Shown here: positions 44,770 to 53,503 of the stretch, in pieces
Layout of the letters: each line of letters starts with the position of its first letter
Numbering within the stretch: the stretch's first letter is position 1
Assembly (NCBI GenBank): GCA_963850915.1
Contig: CAWKND010000011.1
Location: 248,001-312,000 of the forward strand
Length of the DNA: 64,000 bases
Direction of reading: 5' to 3'
Origin: CAVTWH01 sp963850915
GTDB taxonomy: Bacteria > Actinomycetota > Actinomycetes > Mycobacteriales > Micromonosporaceae
Position numbers and translations under genes: made by a program
Notes under the pieces: generated by a model
Told to the model about the DNA's origin: nothing
The model's input: the letters and a program-made list of their open reading frames with translations, nothing else
Databases searched by the model: none

Positions 44770-45624
44770 GTGCATGGACAGTTGCAGGAACTGTTCGACG
44801 GGGTACGTCTCACGCCCGCCCAGCGCCGGATCGCCCGGTGCGTCCTGGAGCAGGGCGGTGCGGCCGGCTACCTGTCCAGCGGTGAACTGGCCGAACTGGC
44901 CCGGGTCAGCCAACCGTCGGTGACCCGGTTCGCGATGGCGCTGGGCTACGAGGGTTACCCCGGACTGCGGCACGCCATCCGGATCGCCGCCGCCGCGGTG
45001 CCGGCCGCCGCGGCGTCAGCCGGGCCGGCGGCGCCGCGCAACGAGCTTCAGGCGGCCGTGGCAGGCGAGATCGCCGGGCTGCACGCGCTCGCCGATCGGC
45101 TGACCGACGGCTCAGCCGAGCGCACCACGCTCGCCCGGGCCGGGGCGCTGCTGGCCGCCAGCCGGCCGCTGCCGGTCCTCGGGCTGCGCTCGGCCGCCGC
45201 GCTGGCCAGCTACTTCGGGTACTTCGCCGGCAAACTGCACGCGGACGTCCGGGTACTCACCGAGGGCGGCAGCCTGCTCGGCGATCGGCTGGAACAGGCC
45301 CGCGCGGCCGGCGCGACCGCGATGCTGGGAGTTGTGCTGCCGAGGTACCCACGGGAGGCGCTCGAGGCGCTGCGCCAGGCGCGCGCCGCTGGCCTGCGCG
45401 TGGTACTGCTGACTGACTCATCAGTCAGTCCGGCGACCGGGTACGCCGACCTGACGCTGGCCGCCCCGGTCGGCTCGAAGCTCGTCTTCGACCTGGCCAC
45501 CGCCCCGATGACGCTCGCGATGCTGCTGTTGCAGGCGGTGTGCGACGCCATGCCGGAGCAGACCCAGGTGCGGCTGGAGGAGTTCGAGGCCTCCGCCGCC
45601 CGCCGCTCGATCTTCACCCCGTGA
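44770..45624 (+). CDS. MurR/RpiR-family transcriptional regulator of the hut operon
   Basis: A 284-residue regulator. An N-terminal HTH_6 domain (about 1-75; LTPAQRRIARCVLEQ, LAELARVSQPSVTRFAMALGYEGYPGLRHAI) is followed by a SIS domain (about 120-260; LPVLGLRSAAALASYFGYFAGKL, RVLTEGG, VVLPRYPREALEAL). SIS domains usually bind phosphosugars, but some members regulate amino-acid catabolism. It lies 37 bp upstream of the hutU leader peptide in the same direction and probably senses a histidine-pathway intermediate such as urocanate. That ligand is inferred from position. The GTG 44770 start fits the domain boundary. Confidence 0.9.
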   Translation: MHGQLQELFDGVRLTPAQRRIARCVLEQGGAAGYLSSGELAELARVSQPSVTRFAMALGYEGYPGLRHAIRIAAAAVPAAAASAGPAAPRNELQAAVAGEIAGLHALADRLTDGSAERTTLARAGALLAASRPLPVLGLRSAAALASYFGYFAGKLHADVRVLTEGGSLLGDRLEQARAAGATAMLGVVLPRYPREALEALRQARAAGLRVVLLTDSSVSPATGYADLTLAAPVGSKLVFDLATAPMTLAMLLLQAVCDAMPEQTQVRLEEFEASAARRSIFTP

Positions 45625-45661
45625 TACTCGCCCCCGGCTTGGGGAAGACCTTGGAGGAGCC

Positions 45662-45685
45662 GTGAACCGGTTGGAGCGCAAGTGA
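45662..45685 (+). CDS. Seven-residue leader peptide before hutU
   Basis: GTG 45662 encodes the peptide MNRLERK and stops at 45683-45685, overlapping the GTG of hutU (GTGA). It has a strong ribosome site GGAGGAG at 45653-45659. hutU itself has only GGAG within the leader peptide. Coupled translation is therefore plausible. No His codons are present, so classical histidine attenuation is unlikely. Confidence 0.5.
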   Translation: MNRLERK

Positions 45686-47325
45686 TCCGGGCCGCGCGCG
45701 GAGTCGAGCTGACCGCGCGCAGTTGGCCGCAGGAGGCGGCGCTGCGGATGCTGCAGAACAACCTCGACCCCGAGGTGGCCGAGCGGCCCGCGGATCTGGT
45801 GGTCTACGGGGGTACCGGCCGAGCCGCGCGCGACTGGCCGTCGTTCCACGCGCTGGTGCGTACCCTCACCACGCTCGCCGACGACGAGACGATGCTGGTG
45901 CAGTCGGGGCGCCCGGTGGGGGTGTTCCGTACGCATGAGTGGGCGCCGCGGGTACTCATCGCCAACTCCAATCTGGTCCCCGACTGGGCGACCTGGCCGG
46001 AGTTCCGGCGACTGGAGAAGCTGGGGCTCACCATGTACGGCCAGATGACGGCCGGCTCCTGGATCTACATCGGTACCCAGGGCATCCTGCAGGGTACCTA
46101 CGAGACTTTCGCTGCCGTGGCGGCCAAGCGCTTCGGCGGTACCCTCGCCGGCACCCTGACCCTGACCGCCGGCTGTGGCGGGATGGGCGGCGCGCAGCCA
46201 CTCGCGGTCACCATGAACGACGGTGTCTGCCTCATCATCGACGTGTCCCGGGAACGGCTGGAGCGCCGGGTAGCCGGGCGGTACCTGGACAGCGTTGCGT
46301 CCACTGTGGACGATGGCGTTGCCCAGGCGCTGGCCGCCCGTGCCGCGCGTACACCGCTCTCTGTTGGCGTGGTGGGAAACGCGGCCACCATCGTCCCGGA
46401 ACTGCTGGCGCGCGGCGTACCGGTGGACATCGTCACCGACCAGACTTCGGCGCACGACCCGCTCTCGTACATCCCCGAGGGGATCGAGCCGGACGACGCA
46501 CCGGACTACGCGGCCAAGAAGCCGGAGGAGTTCACCGACCGGGCACGCGCCTCGATGGCCAGGCATGTCGAGGCGATGGTGGGCTTCCAGGACGCCGGTG
46601 CCGAGGTGTTCGACTACGGCAACTCGATCCGCGGCGAGGCGCAGCTCGGCGGGTACGAGCGGGCGTTCGCCTTCCCCGGCTTCGTACCGGCCTACATCCG
46701 GCCGCTGTTCTGCGAGGGCCGGGGGCCGTTCCGCTGGGCCGCCCTTTCCGGTGATCCGGCGGACATCGCGGCCACCGACCGGGCAATGCTGGAACTGTTC
46801 CCCGACAACGAATCGCTGGCCCGGTGGATCCGGCTGGCCGGCGAACGGGTGGCCTTCCAGGGACTGCCGGCCCGGATCTGCTGGCTCGGCTACGGCGAAC
46901 GGGACAAGGCCGGGCTGCGCTTCAACGAGATGGTGGCGGCCGGCGAGGTCGCGGCGCCGATCGTCATCGGCCGGGACCATCTGGACTGCGGCTCGGTCGC
47001 CTCGCCCTACCGGGAGACCGAGGGCATGGTCGACGGCTCCGACGCCATCGCCGACTGGCCACTGCTGAATGCCTTGGTGAACACGGCATCCGGCGCGTCC
47101 TGGGTGTCGATCCACCACGGTGGTGGGGTGGGTATCGGGCGCTCGATCCACGCCGGGCAGGTGAGCGTGGCCGACGGTACCGATCTGGCGGCACAGAAGT
47201 TGGCCCGGGTGCTGAGCAACGACCCAGGCATGGGGGTGATCCGGCATGTGGATGCCGGGTACCCGCTGGCCGAGAACGTGGCTGAGCGTGAGGGTGTGCG
47301 GGTACCGATGCGGGAGGCACCATGA
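45682..47325 (+). CDS. hutU: Urocanate hydratase
   Basis: A 547-residue cytoplasmic enzyme converting urocanate to imidazolone propionate with tightly bound NAD+. Family marks are VVYGGTGRAARDW near the start, MYGQMTAGSWIYIG, the NAD-binding GCGGMGGAQPLAVTMN, and the late GRDHLDCGSVASPYRETEGM and SIHHGGGVGIGRSIHAG, which includes the active-site region. Length is typical. GTG 45682 overlaps the leader-peptide stop. The 3' end overlaps the next gene by four bases (ATGA). This is the second step of histidine degradation. Confidence 0.97.
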   Translation: MIRAARGVELTARSWPQEAALRMLQNNLDPEVAERPADLVVYGGTGRAARDWPSFHALVRTLTTLADDETMLVQSGRPVGVFRTHEWAPRVLIANSNLVPDWATWPEFRRLEKLGLTMYGQMTAGSWIYIGTQGILQGTYETFAAVAAKRFGGTLAGTLTLTAGCGGMGGAQPLAVTMNDGVCLIIDVSRERLERRVAGRYLDSVASTVDDGVAQALAARAARTPLSVGVVGNAATIVPELLARGVPVDIVTDQTSAHDPLSYIPEGIEPDDAPDYAAKKPEEFTDRARASMARHVEAMVGFQDAGAEVFDYGNSIRGEAQLGGYERAFAFPGFVPAYIRPLFCEGRGPFRWAALSGDPADIAATDRAMLELFPDNESLARWIRLAGERVAFQGLPARICWLGYGERDKAGLRFNEMVAAGEVAAPIVIGRDHLDCGSVASPYRETEGMVDGSDAIADWPLLNALVNTASGASWVSIHHGGGVGIGRSIHAGQVSVADGTDLAAQKLARVLSNDPGMGVIRHVDAGYPLAENVAEREGVRVPMREAP

Positions 47326-48554
47326 CACCGTCGAGTTCGGTCGGCTTTCGGGAGCTGTGGGACACGCTGGCGCCGATCGGGCGCGACCCGACCTCCGGCG
47401 GGTACCTGCGCTACTCCTGGTCGGCCGAGGATCTGGCCTGCCGCGCCTGGTTCGCCGAGCAGGCCGAGCGGCGAGGACTGCTCGTGGAGACCGACAACAA
47501 TGGCAACCTCTGGGCCTGGTGCGGCGATCCGGCCGCGGGTGACGCCGTGGTGACCGGATCGCACTTCGACTCGGTACCGCACGGCGGCGGGTACGACGGG
47601 CCGCTCGGTATCGTTTCCGGGTTTCTCGCGCTGGATGTGTTGCGGGCCAGGGGAACGACTCTGCACCGGCCGCTCGGGATCGTGGCCTTCACCGAGGAGG
47701 AGGGCGGTCGGTTCGGCGTCGCCTGCCTCGGCTCCCGGCTGCTGATCGACGCGATCGACGCGCGCCGGGCCGGTGGACTGCGCGACCGCGACGGAATCAG
47801 CCTGTTGTCCGCGATGCGCAGCGCCGGCCACCTCGACGGTACCCTCGGCGCCGCGCCGAACCTGTTGTCCCGCATCGGCTGCTTCATCGAACTGCACGTC
47901 GAGCAGGGTCTGGCGCTGGCCGGCCCGATGGGTGCGGAGAGTCCGATCGGTGTAGCGACAGCGATCTGGCCGCATGGCCGGTGGCGGCTGGACTTCACCG
48001 GCGCGGGCAACCATGCCGGTACCACCCGGATGACCGACCGGCAGGACCCGATGCTCACCTTCGCCTACACGGTGCTCGCCGCCAACAAGGCCGCCCGGCT
48101 GGACGGTGGGGTCGCCACGCTCGGCCGGGTGGCGGTACAGCCCAACGCCACCAATGCTGTGCCGTCGTCGGTGACCGGCTGGCTCGACGCCCGCGCTCCG
48201 GACGAGGCGGCGTTGACCGCACTGGTGGACGGGATCGCCGGCCGGGCAGCAGAACGAGCGGCGCGGGACGGCACCACGGTCACCGTCACCGAGGAGTCGC
48301 GGTCACCGCAGACTCTCTTCGATCCGGTACTTCGCGATCGGATCTGTGCGGTACTCGGCAATCCGCCACTGTTACCGACCGGGGCCGGGCACGACGCCGG
48401 GGTACTCGCCGCCGTGCTGCCGACCGCGATGCTGTTCGTCCGCAACCCGACCGGGATCTCCCACGCACCCGGGGAAGCCGCCACCGACGCCGACTGCGCG
48501 GCCGGAGTCGCCGCGCTGGCAACGGTTCTGGAGGAGTTGGCGGGCCGACCGTGA
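47322..48554 (+). CDS. M20-family amidohydrolase (allantoate/N-carbamoyl hydrolase type) in the hut operon
   Basis: A 410-residue dinuclear-metal hydrolase of the allantoate amidohydrolase group. Metal ligands are visible in TGSHFDSVPHGGGYDG, FTEEEGGRFG and FIELHVEQG, and the late His in ISHAPGEAA. Annotated relatives hydrolyse allantoate or N-carbamoyl amino acids. Its place between hutU and hutF, with stop-start overlap at both ends, and the absence of a recognisable hutG suggest that it removes the formyl group from N-formylglutamate made by HutF. This assignment is inference from context, but similar hut operons exist in streptomycetes. Confidence 0.9.
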   Translation: MTPSSSVGFRELWDTLAPIGRDPTSGGYLRYSWSAEDLACRAWFAEQAERRGLLVETDNNGNLWAWCGDPAAGDAVVTGSHFDSVPHGGGYDGPLGIVSGFLALDVLRARGTTLHRPLGIVAFTEEEGGRFGVACLGSRLLIDAIDARRAGGLRDRDGISLLSAMRSAGHLDGTLGAAPNLLSRIGCFIELHVEQGLALAGPMGAESPIGVATAIWPHGRWRLDFTGAGNHAGTTRMTDRQDPMLTFAYTVLAANKAARLDGGVATLGRVAVQPNATNAVPSSVTGWLDARAPDEAALTALVDGIAGRAAERAARDGTTVTVTEESRSPQTLFDPVLRDRICAVLGNPPLLPTGAGHDAGVLAAVLPTAMLFVRNPTGISHAPGEAATDADCAAGVAALATVLEELAGRP

Positions 48555-49888
48555 AGTACCATGCCGAACTGGCCTGGCTCGGCCCGGCCGACCCTGGCGC
48601 TGCGCTGGCCGGCGGGCTTGCCCGGGAGGTGGCTATCGAGGTGGCCGGTGGCCGGATCACCGCCGTGCTCCCCGATTCCGCGCCGGATCCGGGCGCCGTT
48701 CGGCTGCCCGGGCTCACCCTGCCCGGCTTCGCCAACGCGCACTCACACGCCTTCCACCGCGCGCTGCGCGGGCGTACCCAGTCGGGGCGCGGCACCTTCT
48801 GGACCTGGCGGGAGCAGATGTACACGCTCGCCGCCCGGCTCGATCCGGACGCGTACCACCGGCTGGCCCGCGCTGTCTTCGCCGAGATGGTACTGGCCGG
48901 GATCAGCTGTGTCGGCGAGTTCCACTACCTGCACCACGGGCCGGACGGTACGCCTTACACAGAGCCGAACGCGATGGGCGAGGCGCTCCTGCACGCCGCC
49001 CAGGAGGCCGGGATCCGGATCACCCTGCTCGACACGTTGTACCTGGCGTCCACAGTGGACGGTGCCGCGCTCGCTGGGGTACAGCGCCGGTTCGGCGATA
49101 CCAGCGTCGCGGACTGGGCGGCACGAGCGTTCCAGTTGCCGGCGGGTGACCATGCCCGGATCGGGATGGCGGCGCACTCGGTACGCGCCGTGCCGGCCAC
49201 CGCACTCGGCGAGCTGGCCGAGCTGGCCGGCGATCGGCCACTGCACGTGCACCTTTCCGAGCAGCGGGCCGAGAACGTGGCGTGCCATGCCCGGTACGGC
49301 TGCTCCCCCACCGAGTTGCTGCACAGCGCCGGACTCCTCGGCGAGCAGACCACGGCGGTACACGCCACCCACCTTTCCGACGTGGACCGGGCTCTGCTGG
49401 GTGACACCGGTACCCACGTCTGCTTCTGCCCGACCACCGAGCGCGATCTGGCCGACGGCATCGGCCCGGCGCGGGACCTGGTGGATGCCGGCAGCCCGCT
49501 GTGTCTCGGCTCGGACTCGCACGCGGTGCTGGACATGTTCGAGGAGGCCCGCGCGGTGGAGCTGAACGAACGGCTGCGTACCGAGCACCGGGGCCACTTC
49601 AGCACCACCGAACTGCTGAGCGCCGCAACGGTTTCCGGGCACCGTGCCCTCGGCTGGTCCGACGCCGGCACGATTGCCCCGGGTCAGCGCGCCGATCTGG
49701 TGACCGTGCGCCTGGACGGCGTACGCACCGCCGGCGCCCAACCCCTTGCCGCAGCGGTCTTCGCGGCGACAGCGGCCGATGTGGCACACGTGGTGATCGA
49801 CGGTCGGGTGGTAGTCCGGGACGCTCGGCACACCAGCATCGACGTGGCCGCCGAACTCCGCGAGTCGATCGGGGCGCTGTGGGGGTGA
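48551..49888 (+). CDS. hutF: Formimidoylglutamate deiminase
   Basis: A 445-residue amidohydrolase-superfamily enzyme that converts N-formimidoylglutamate to N-formylglutamate and ammonia. Metal motif HSHAFH appears in GFANAHSHAFHRALRGRTQSG; later ligands are in PLHVHLSEQ (His) and LGSDSHAVL (Asp), and the substrate-binding stretch GVGEFHYLHH-like reads CVGEFHYLHHGPDG. GTG 48551 overlaps the previous stop (GTGA). The stop overlaps the GTG of a small repetitive open frame that leads to hutI. Confidence 0.95.
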   Translation: MKYHAELAWLGPADPGAALAGGLAREVAIEVAGGRITAVLPDSAPDPGAVRLPGLTLPGFANAHSHAFHRALRGRTQSGRGTFWTWREQMYTLAARLDPDAYHRLARAVFAEMVLAGISCVGEFHYLHHGPDGTPYTEPNAMGEALLHAAQEAGIRITLLDTLYLASTVDGAALAGVQRRFGDTSVADWAARAFQLPAGDHARIGMAAHSVRAVPATALGELAELAGDRPLHVHLSEQRAENVACHARYGCSPTELLHSAGLLGEQTTAVHATHLSDVDRALLGDTGTHVCFCPTTERDLADGIGPARDLVDAGSPLCLGSDSHAVLDMFEEARAVELNERLRTEHRGHFSTTELLSAATVSGHRALGWSDAGTIAPGQRADLVTVRLDGVRTAGAQPLAAAVFAATAADVAHVVIDGRVVVRDARHTSIDVAAELRESIGALWG

Positions 49889-49989
49889 GCGCTATGGGGG
49901 TGAGCGCTGTGGCGGTGAGCGCTGCAAGGACGAGCGCTGCAAGGACGAGCGCTGCAAGGACGAGCGCTGCGGGGATGAGCGCTGCGGGG
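49885..49989 (+). repeat. 15-bp tandem repeat, seven units, between hutF and hutI
   Basis: Seven units of about 15 bp start at 49885, 49900, 49915, 49930, 49945, 49960 and 49975. The best conserved form is ACGAGCGCTGCAAGG; the last two begin with ATGAGC or end GCGGGG. A partial unit continues to about 49997. Confidence 0.9.
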
Positions 49990-50004
49990 ATGAGCGCGCT
50001 ATGA
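49885..50004 (+). CDS. Repetitive 39-residue open frame bridging hutF and hutI
   Basis: GTG 49885 overlaps the hutF stop (GTGA), and the stop at 50002-50004 overlaps the hutI ATG (ATGA). The frame is almost entirely a 15-bp tandem repeat and encodes a chain of pentapeptides such as VSAAR and TSAAG. It has no features of a folded protein. It may serve to carry ribosomes across the gap and keep hutI coupled. Whether it is translated is not known. Confidence 0.4.
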   Translation: MSAMGVSAVAVSAARTSAARTSAARTSAAGMSAAGMSAL

Positions 50005-51158
50005 CGGATGCGGCGGGGACGAGCTTGCTCGTGGACGGCATCGGGGAGCTCACCACACAAGGCCCGGACGGCACGCTGCGCGACGTGGCCCTCGTGGTCG
50101 CCGGCGGGCGGGTGGCCTGGATCGGCGCGCGCACGGCGGCACCCGCCGCCGACCGGAGACTGGACGCGGGTGGCGCCGCCGTCATCCCCGGCTTCGTCGA
50201 CAGCCACGCGCATCTGGTCTTCGCCGGCGACCGCGCAGCCGAGTTCGCCGCGAGGATGGCCGGCGAACCCTATACGGGAGGCGGGATCCGAACTACGGTG
50301 GCCGCCACCCGGGCCGCCGACGACGCAACCCTCCGAGCGAACGTGGGCCGCCTGGTCTGTGAAGCCCGCAGACAGGGCACCACCACCCTGGAAATCAAGA
50401 GCGGCTACGGCCTCACCCCGTACGACGAAGCCAGGGCGCTGCGAATAGCCCGCGAATTCACCGAAGAGACCACCTACCTCGGCGCACACATAGTCCCGGA
50501 CGACTCGACCAGCAAGGCGTATGTCGATCTGGTCTGCGGCGAAATGCTGACGCAGAGCCAACCGTACGCCCGCTGGATCGATGTCTTCTGCGAGCGTGGT
50601 GCCTTCGATGTCGACCAGTCCAGGCAGGTGCTACGCGCCGGGATCGCCGCCGGTCTGCTGCCCAGGATCCACGCCAACCAACTCAGCGAGAGCGGCGGCG
50701 TGCAACTGGCCGTGGAGTTGGGGTGTGCGAGCGCCGACCACTGCACCCGGCTGTCCACTGTGGACGTTGACGCGCTGGCGGGTTCGGGTACGGTCGCCAC
50801 CTTGTTGCCGGGGGCCGAGTTCAGTACCCGTTCGGCGTACCCCGACGCGCGACGGCTACTCGACGCGGGTGCCACCGTCGCAATCGCCACCGACTGCAAC
50901 CCGGGCTCGTCGTACACCAGCTCGATGCCGTTCTGCATTGCCCTGGCGGTACGCGAGATGGGTATGACACCGGCCGAAGCGCTCTGGGCAGCGACCGCCG
51001 GTGGCGCACAGGCGCTGCGCCGCAACGATATCGGCCGGCTGACCGTCGGTGCCCGGGCCGACCTGGCGATCCTTTCCGCCCCCAGCGCCGTCCACCTGGC
51101 CTACCGACCCGGCGTGCCCCTCGTCCACACCGTGCTACGCAACGGAGAACCGCTATGA
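50001..51158 (+). CDS. hutI: Imidazolonepropionase
   Basis: A 385-residue amidohydrolase-superfamily enzyme hydrolysing imidazolone propionate to N-formimidoylglutamate, the third step of histidine degradation. Marks are GFVDSHAHLVFAGDRAAEFAARMAG (metal His pair and substrate Arg/Glu), TTLEIKSGYGL, RIHANQLSESGGV and IATDCNPGSS with the catalytic Asp. ATG 50001 overlaps the bridging-frame stop, and its own stop overlaps hutH ATG (ATGA). No clear independent ribosome site is seen for it, which agrees with translational coupling. Confidence 0.96.
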   Translation: MTDAAGTSLLVDGIGELTTQGPDGTLRDVALVVAGGRVAWIGARTAAPAADRRLDAGGAAVIPGFVDSHAHLVFAGDRAAEFAARMAGEPYTGGGIRTTVAATRAADDATLRANVGRLVCEARRQGTTTLEIKSGYGLTPYDEARALRIAREFTEETTYLGAHIVPDDSTSKAYVDLVCGEMLTQSQPYARWIDVFCERGAFDVDQSRQVLRAGIAAGLLPRIHANQLSESGGVQLAVELGCASADHCTRLSTVDVDALAGSGTVATLLPGAEFSTRSAYPDARRLLDAGATVAIATDCNPGSSYTSSMPFCIALAVREMGMTPAEALWAATAGGAQALRRNDIGRLTVGARADLAILSAPSAVHLAYRPGVPLVHTVLRNGEPL

Positions 51159-52714
51159 CCGCACCCACCGTCCACCCACCCACCGTGGTTATTCAATCGA
51201 CCGGGGTCAGTGCCGCTGACGTGCTCTCGGTGGCCCGGCGGGACGCGGCTGTCGAGATCGCCCCGGACGCGGCTACCGCCATGGAGCGCAGCCGCGCGAT
51301 CGTGGACGACATCGAGCGACAGGGGCGCCCGGTCTACGGGGTCACCACCGGATTCGGCGCGCTGGCCGGTACCTCCATCGCGCCGGAGCGCCGCGCGGAG
51401 CTGCAGCACGCGCTGATCCGCTCGCACGCGGCCGGAATCGGCGCACCCATGCCGCGCGAGGTGGTCCGGGCGATGATGCTGTTGCGGGCGCGTTCGTTGG
51501 CACTGGGCCACTCCGGGGTACGCCCCCTGGTGGCGAGTGCGCTGGTGGACCTGCTCAACCACGACATCACCCCGTGGGTACCCGAGCACGGATCGCTCGG
51601 CGCCTCGGGCGACCTGGCACCACTCGCGCACTGCGCGCTGGTACTTCTCGGCGAGGGCTGGGTACTCGGCAAGGACGGCGCGCGGCTCGATGGCGCCGAG
51701 GCACTGCGGATGGCTGGCATACAACCGATCGCGCTGGCCAGCAAGGAGGGTTTGGCGCTGATCAACGGTACCGACGGCATGCTCGGCATGCTGCTGCTGG
51801 CGAGCGCCGACGCGGCGCACCTGTTCACCATGGCGGATCTGACCGCCGCGCTGTCCACCGAGGCGATGCTCGGCTCCGACCGGCCGTTCCTGGCCGAACT
51901 GCACGCGATCCGGCCGCATCCGGGGCAGGCCGTGTCGGCGGCGAACATCCACCGGCTGCTCCAGCACTCGGCAATCATGGACAGCCACCGTGAAGACATG
52001 GCGCACGCCGTCCAGGACGCGTACTCGATCCGTTGCGCGCCACAGGTTGCCGGCGCGGCCCGGGACACGCTGGCCTTCGTCGACCAGACCGCCGGTCGTG
52101 AGCTGGTGTCCATTGTGGACAACCCGGTGGTACTGACCGACGGGCGGGTACTCTCGACCGGCAACTTCCACGGCGCGCCACTGGGTTTCGCGGCGGACTT
52201 CCTCGCCATCGCGGCCGCCGAAGTCGGTGCCATTGCCGAGCGCCGGGTCGACCGGCTGCTCGACGTGTGCCGCTCCCGTGATCTGCCACCGTTTCTCACC
52301 CCCGATCCAGGGGTCAACTCGGGGCTGATGATCGCCCAGTACACCGCGGCGGGGATTGTCGCGGAGAACCGGCGCCTGGCCGGGCCGGCGAGCGTGGATT
52401 CGGTACCCACCAGCGGAATGCAGGAAGACCACGTGAGCATGGGCTGGGCCGCCGCCCGCAAGCTGCGTACCGTGCTGGACAACCTGACCAGCCTGCTCGC
52501 GGTGGAGCTACTCGCCGCCGTGCGCGGCTTGCAGCTGCGGGCACCGTTGACCGCATCCCCCGCCGGACGGGCCGCGGTCGCCGCGGTCACCCCACTGGCC
52601 GGCGAGCCCGGCCCCGATGTCTACCTCGCCCCGGTACTGGAGGGCTGCCGCGAACTGATCCGCGGCACGGCTCTGCGCGCCGAGGTGGAGCGCGCCGTCG
52701 GCCCACTCGCCTGA
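51155..52714 (+). CDS. hutH: Histidine ammonia-lyase
   Basis: A 519-residue enzyme that removes ammonia from histidine to give urocanate, the first step of the pathway. The MIO cofactor forms from Ala-Ser-Gly in GSLGASGDLAPLAHCAL. The catalytic Tyr region is YGVTTGFGAL, and the sequences ALINGTDGMLG, QDAYSIRCAPQV and GNFHGAPLGFAADFL are typical. It closes the operon: a hairpin follows at 52716-52744. The order (regulator, U, amidohydrolase, F, I, H) provides the whole five-step route to glutamate, formate and ammonia. Confidence 0.97.
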   Translation: MTAPTVHPPTVVIQSTGVSAADVLSVARRDAAVEIAPDAATAMERSRAIVDDIERQGRPVYGVTTGFGALAGTSIAPERRAELQHALIRSHAAGIGAPMPREVVRAMMLLRARSLALGHSGVRPLVASALVDLLNHDITPWVPEHGSLGASGDLAPLAHCALVLLGEGWVLGKDGARLDGAEALRMAGIQPIALASKEGLALINGTDGMLGMLLLASADAAHLFTMADLTAALSTEAMLGSDRPFLAELHAIRPHPGQAVSAANIHRLLQHSAIMDSHREDMAHAVQDAYSIRCAPQVAGAARDTLAFVDQTAGRELVSIVDNPVVLTDGRVLSTGNFHGAPLGFAADFLAIAAAEVGAIAERRVDRLLDVCRSRDLPPFLTPDPGVNSGLMIAQYTAAGIVAENRRLAGPASVDSVPTSGMQEDHVSMGWAAARKLRTVLDNLTSLLAVELLAAVRGLQLRAPLTASPAGRAAVAAVTPLAGEPGPDVYLAPVLEGCRELIRGTALRAEVERAVGPLA

Positions 52715-52715
52715 G

Positions 52716-52744
52716 GGCCGGCCGTTTGGCACGGAGTGCCGGCC
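52716..52744. terminator. Short hairpin between hutH and the convergent pentapeptide gene
   Basis: Arms GGCCGGC (52716-52722) and GCCGGCC (52738-52744) pair perfectly; an alternative inner stem GGCAC/GTGCC overlaps. It lies just after the hutH stop, without a T-run. Confidence 0.5.
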
Positions 52745-52768
52745 ACCCAGCCGGTGTCCGGTCGCGGC

Positions 52769-53392
52769 TCAGTCGGGACGGACGTCCAGACCCATCGCGC
52801 TGGCCAGGGTGATCGCCTGCTGCCAGCCGATCACCGCGCCGCGCAGCTTCGCGGTCCACGGGTCGAGCGCGGACAGGTCTGAGCGGCGCAGGTCGCAGCG
52901 CTCGAACGACGCCTTCTCCAGCATCGCGCCGGAGAGGTCGAGGCCCGACATGGTCGCGCCGTCGCACTTGGCGCCACTGAGGTCGGCTTCGCGCATGCGT
53001 ACGTCGGTGAAGGCCGCGCTGTGCAGGTCGGCTCCGGGCAGGCCGACGAACGACCAGTCGCCGCCGCGTACCACGAACTGGTCGAAGGTACTGCGGTCGA
53101 ACGCGCTGCCGACGAACTTGCACTCAGTGAACTCGGCACCGAAGAAGTTGCAGCCACTGAAGGTGCAGTTGATGAAGGCGGCCCCGGTGTGGGCGGAGGC
53201 GTTGAACCGGGCGTTGCGGAAGACACACTCCTCGAAGACCAACCCGGCCGTCGATGTCGTCTCGGTCAGATCCAGGTCGACGAAGCTGACGCTGGCGTGT
53301 GACTGGGTCGAGAGGTCGAGGCCGTACCAGTCCTCGCCGACAATCCGTTCGTTGGTCTCCGGTGCGGATTGCCCAGGCCGCCGCTCAGCCAT
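52769..53392 (-). CDS. Pentapeptide-repeat protein
   Basis: A 207-residue protein of A(D/N)LxX-type pentapeptide repeats that should fold as a right-handed quadrilateral beta-helix. Repeats run from about residue 35 to 175 (for example FVDLDLTETTSTAGLVFEEC, FINCTFSGCNFFGAEFTECK, ADLSGAKCDGATMSGLDLSG). Relatives include the McbG/Qnr/MfpA group that protects DNA gyrase from toxins or quinolones; the sequence FxxCxFxxCxFxxAxF is reminiscent of them. A C-terminal segment AKLRGAVIGWQQAITLASAMGL may form a dimer helix. Met 53392 is the likely start. Protection of gyrase is an inference from family, not shown here. Confidence 0.85.
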   Translation of the reverse strand: MAERRPGQSAPETNERIVGEDWYGLDLSTQSHASVSFVDLDLTETTSTAGLVFEECVFRNARFNASAHTGAAFINCTFSGCNFFGAEFTECKFVGSAFDRSTFDQFVVRGGDWSFVGLPGADLHSAAFTDVRMREADLSGAKCDGATMSGLDLSGAMLEKASFERCDLRRSDLSALDPWTAKLRGAVIGWQQAITLASAMGLDVRPD

Positions 53393-53503
53393 GCGACGCC
53401 ACCCCACCCGCCGGGCGTACCCCCAGAGTCATGTGCCCACGCTACTGTCACCGCCGCCGCGCCGAAAGGCCCGGCCCACCGCCGCGCCGCGGGAGGACTG
53501 CCG

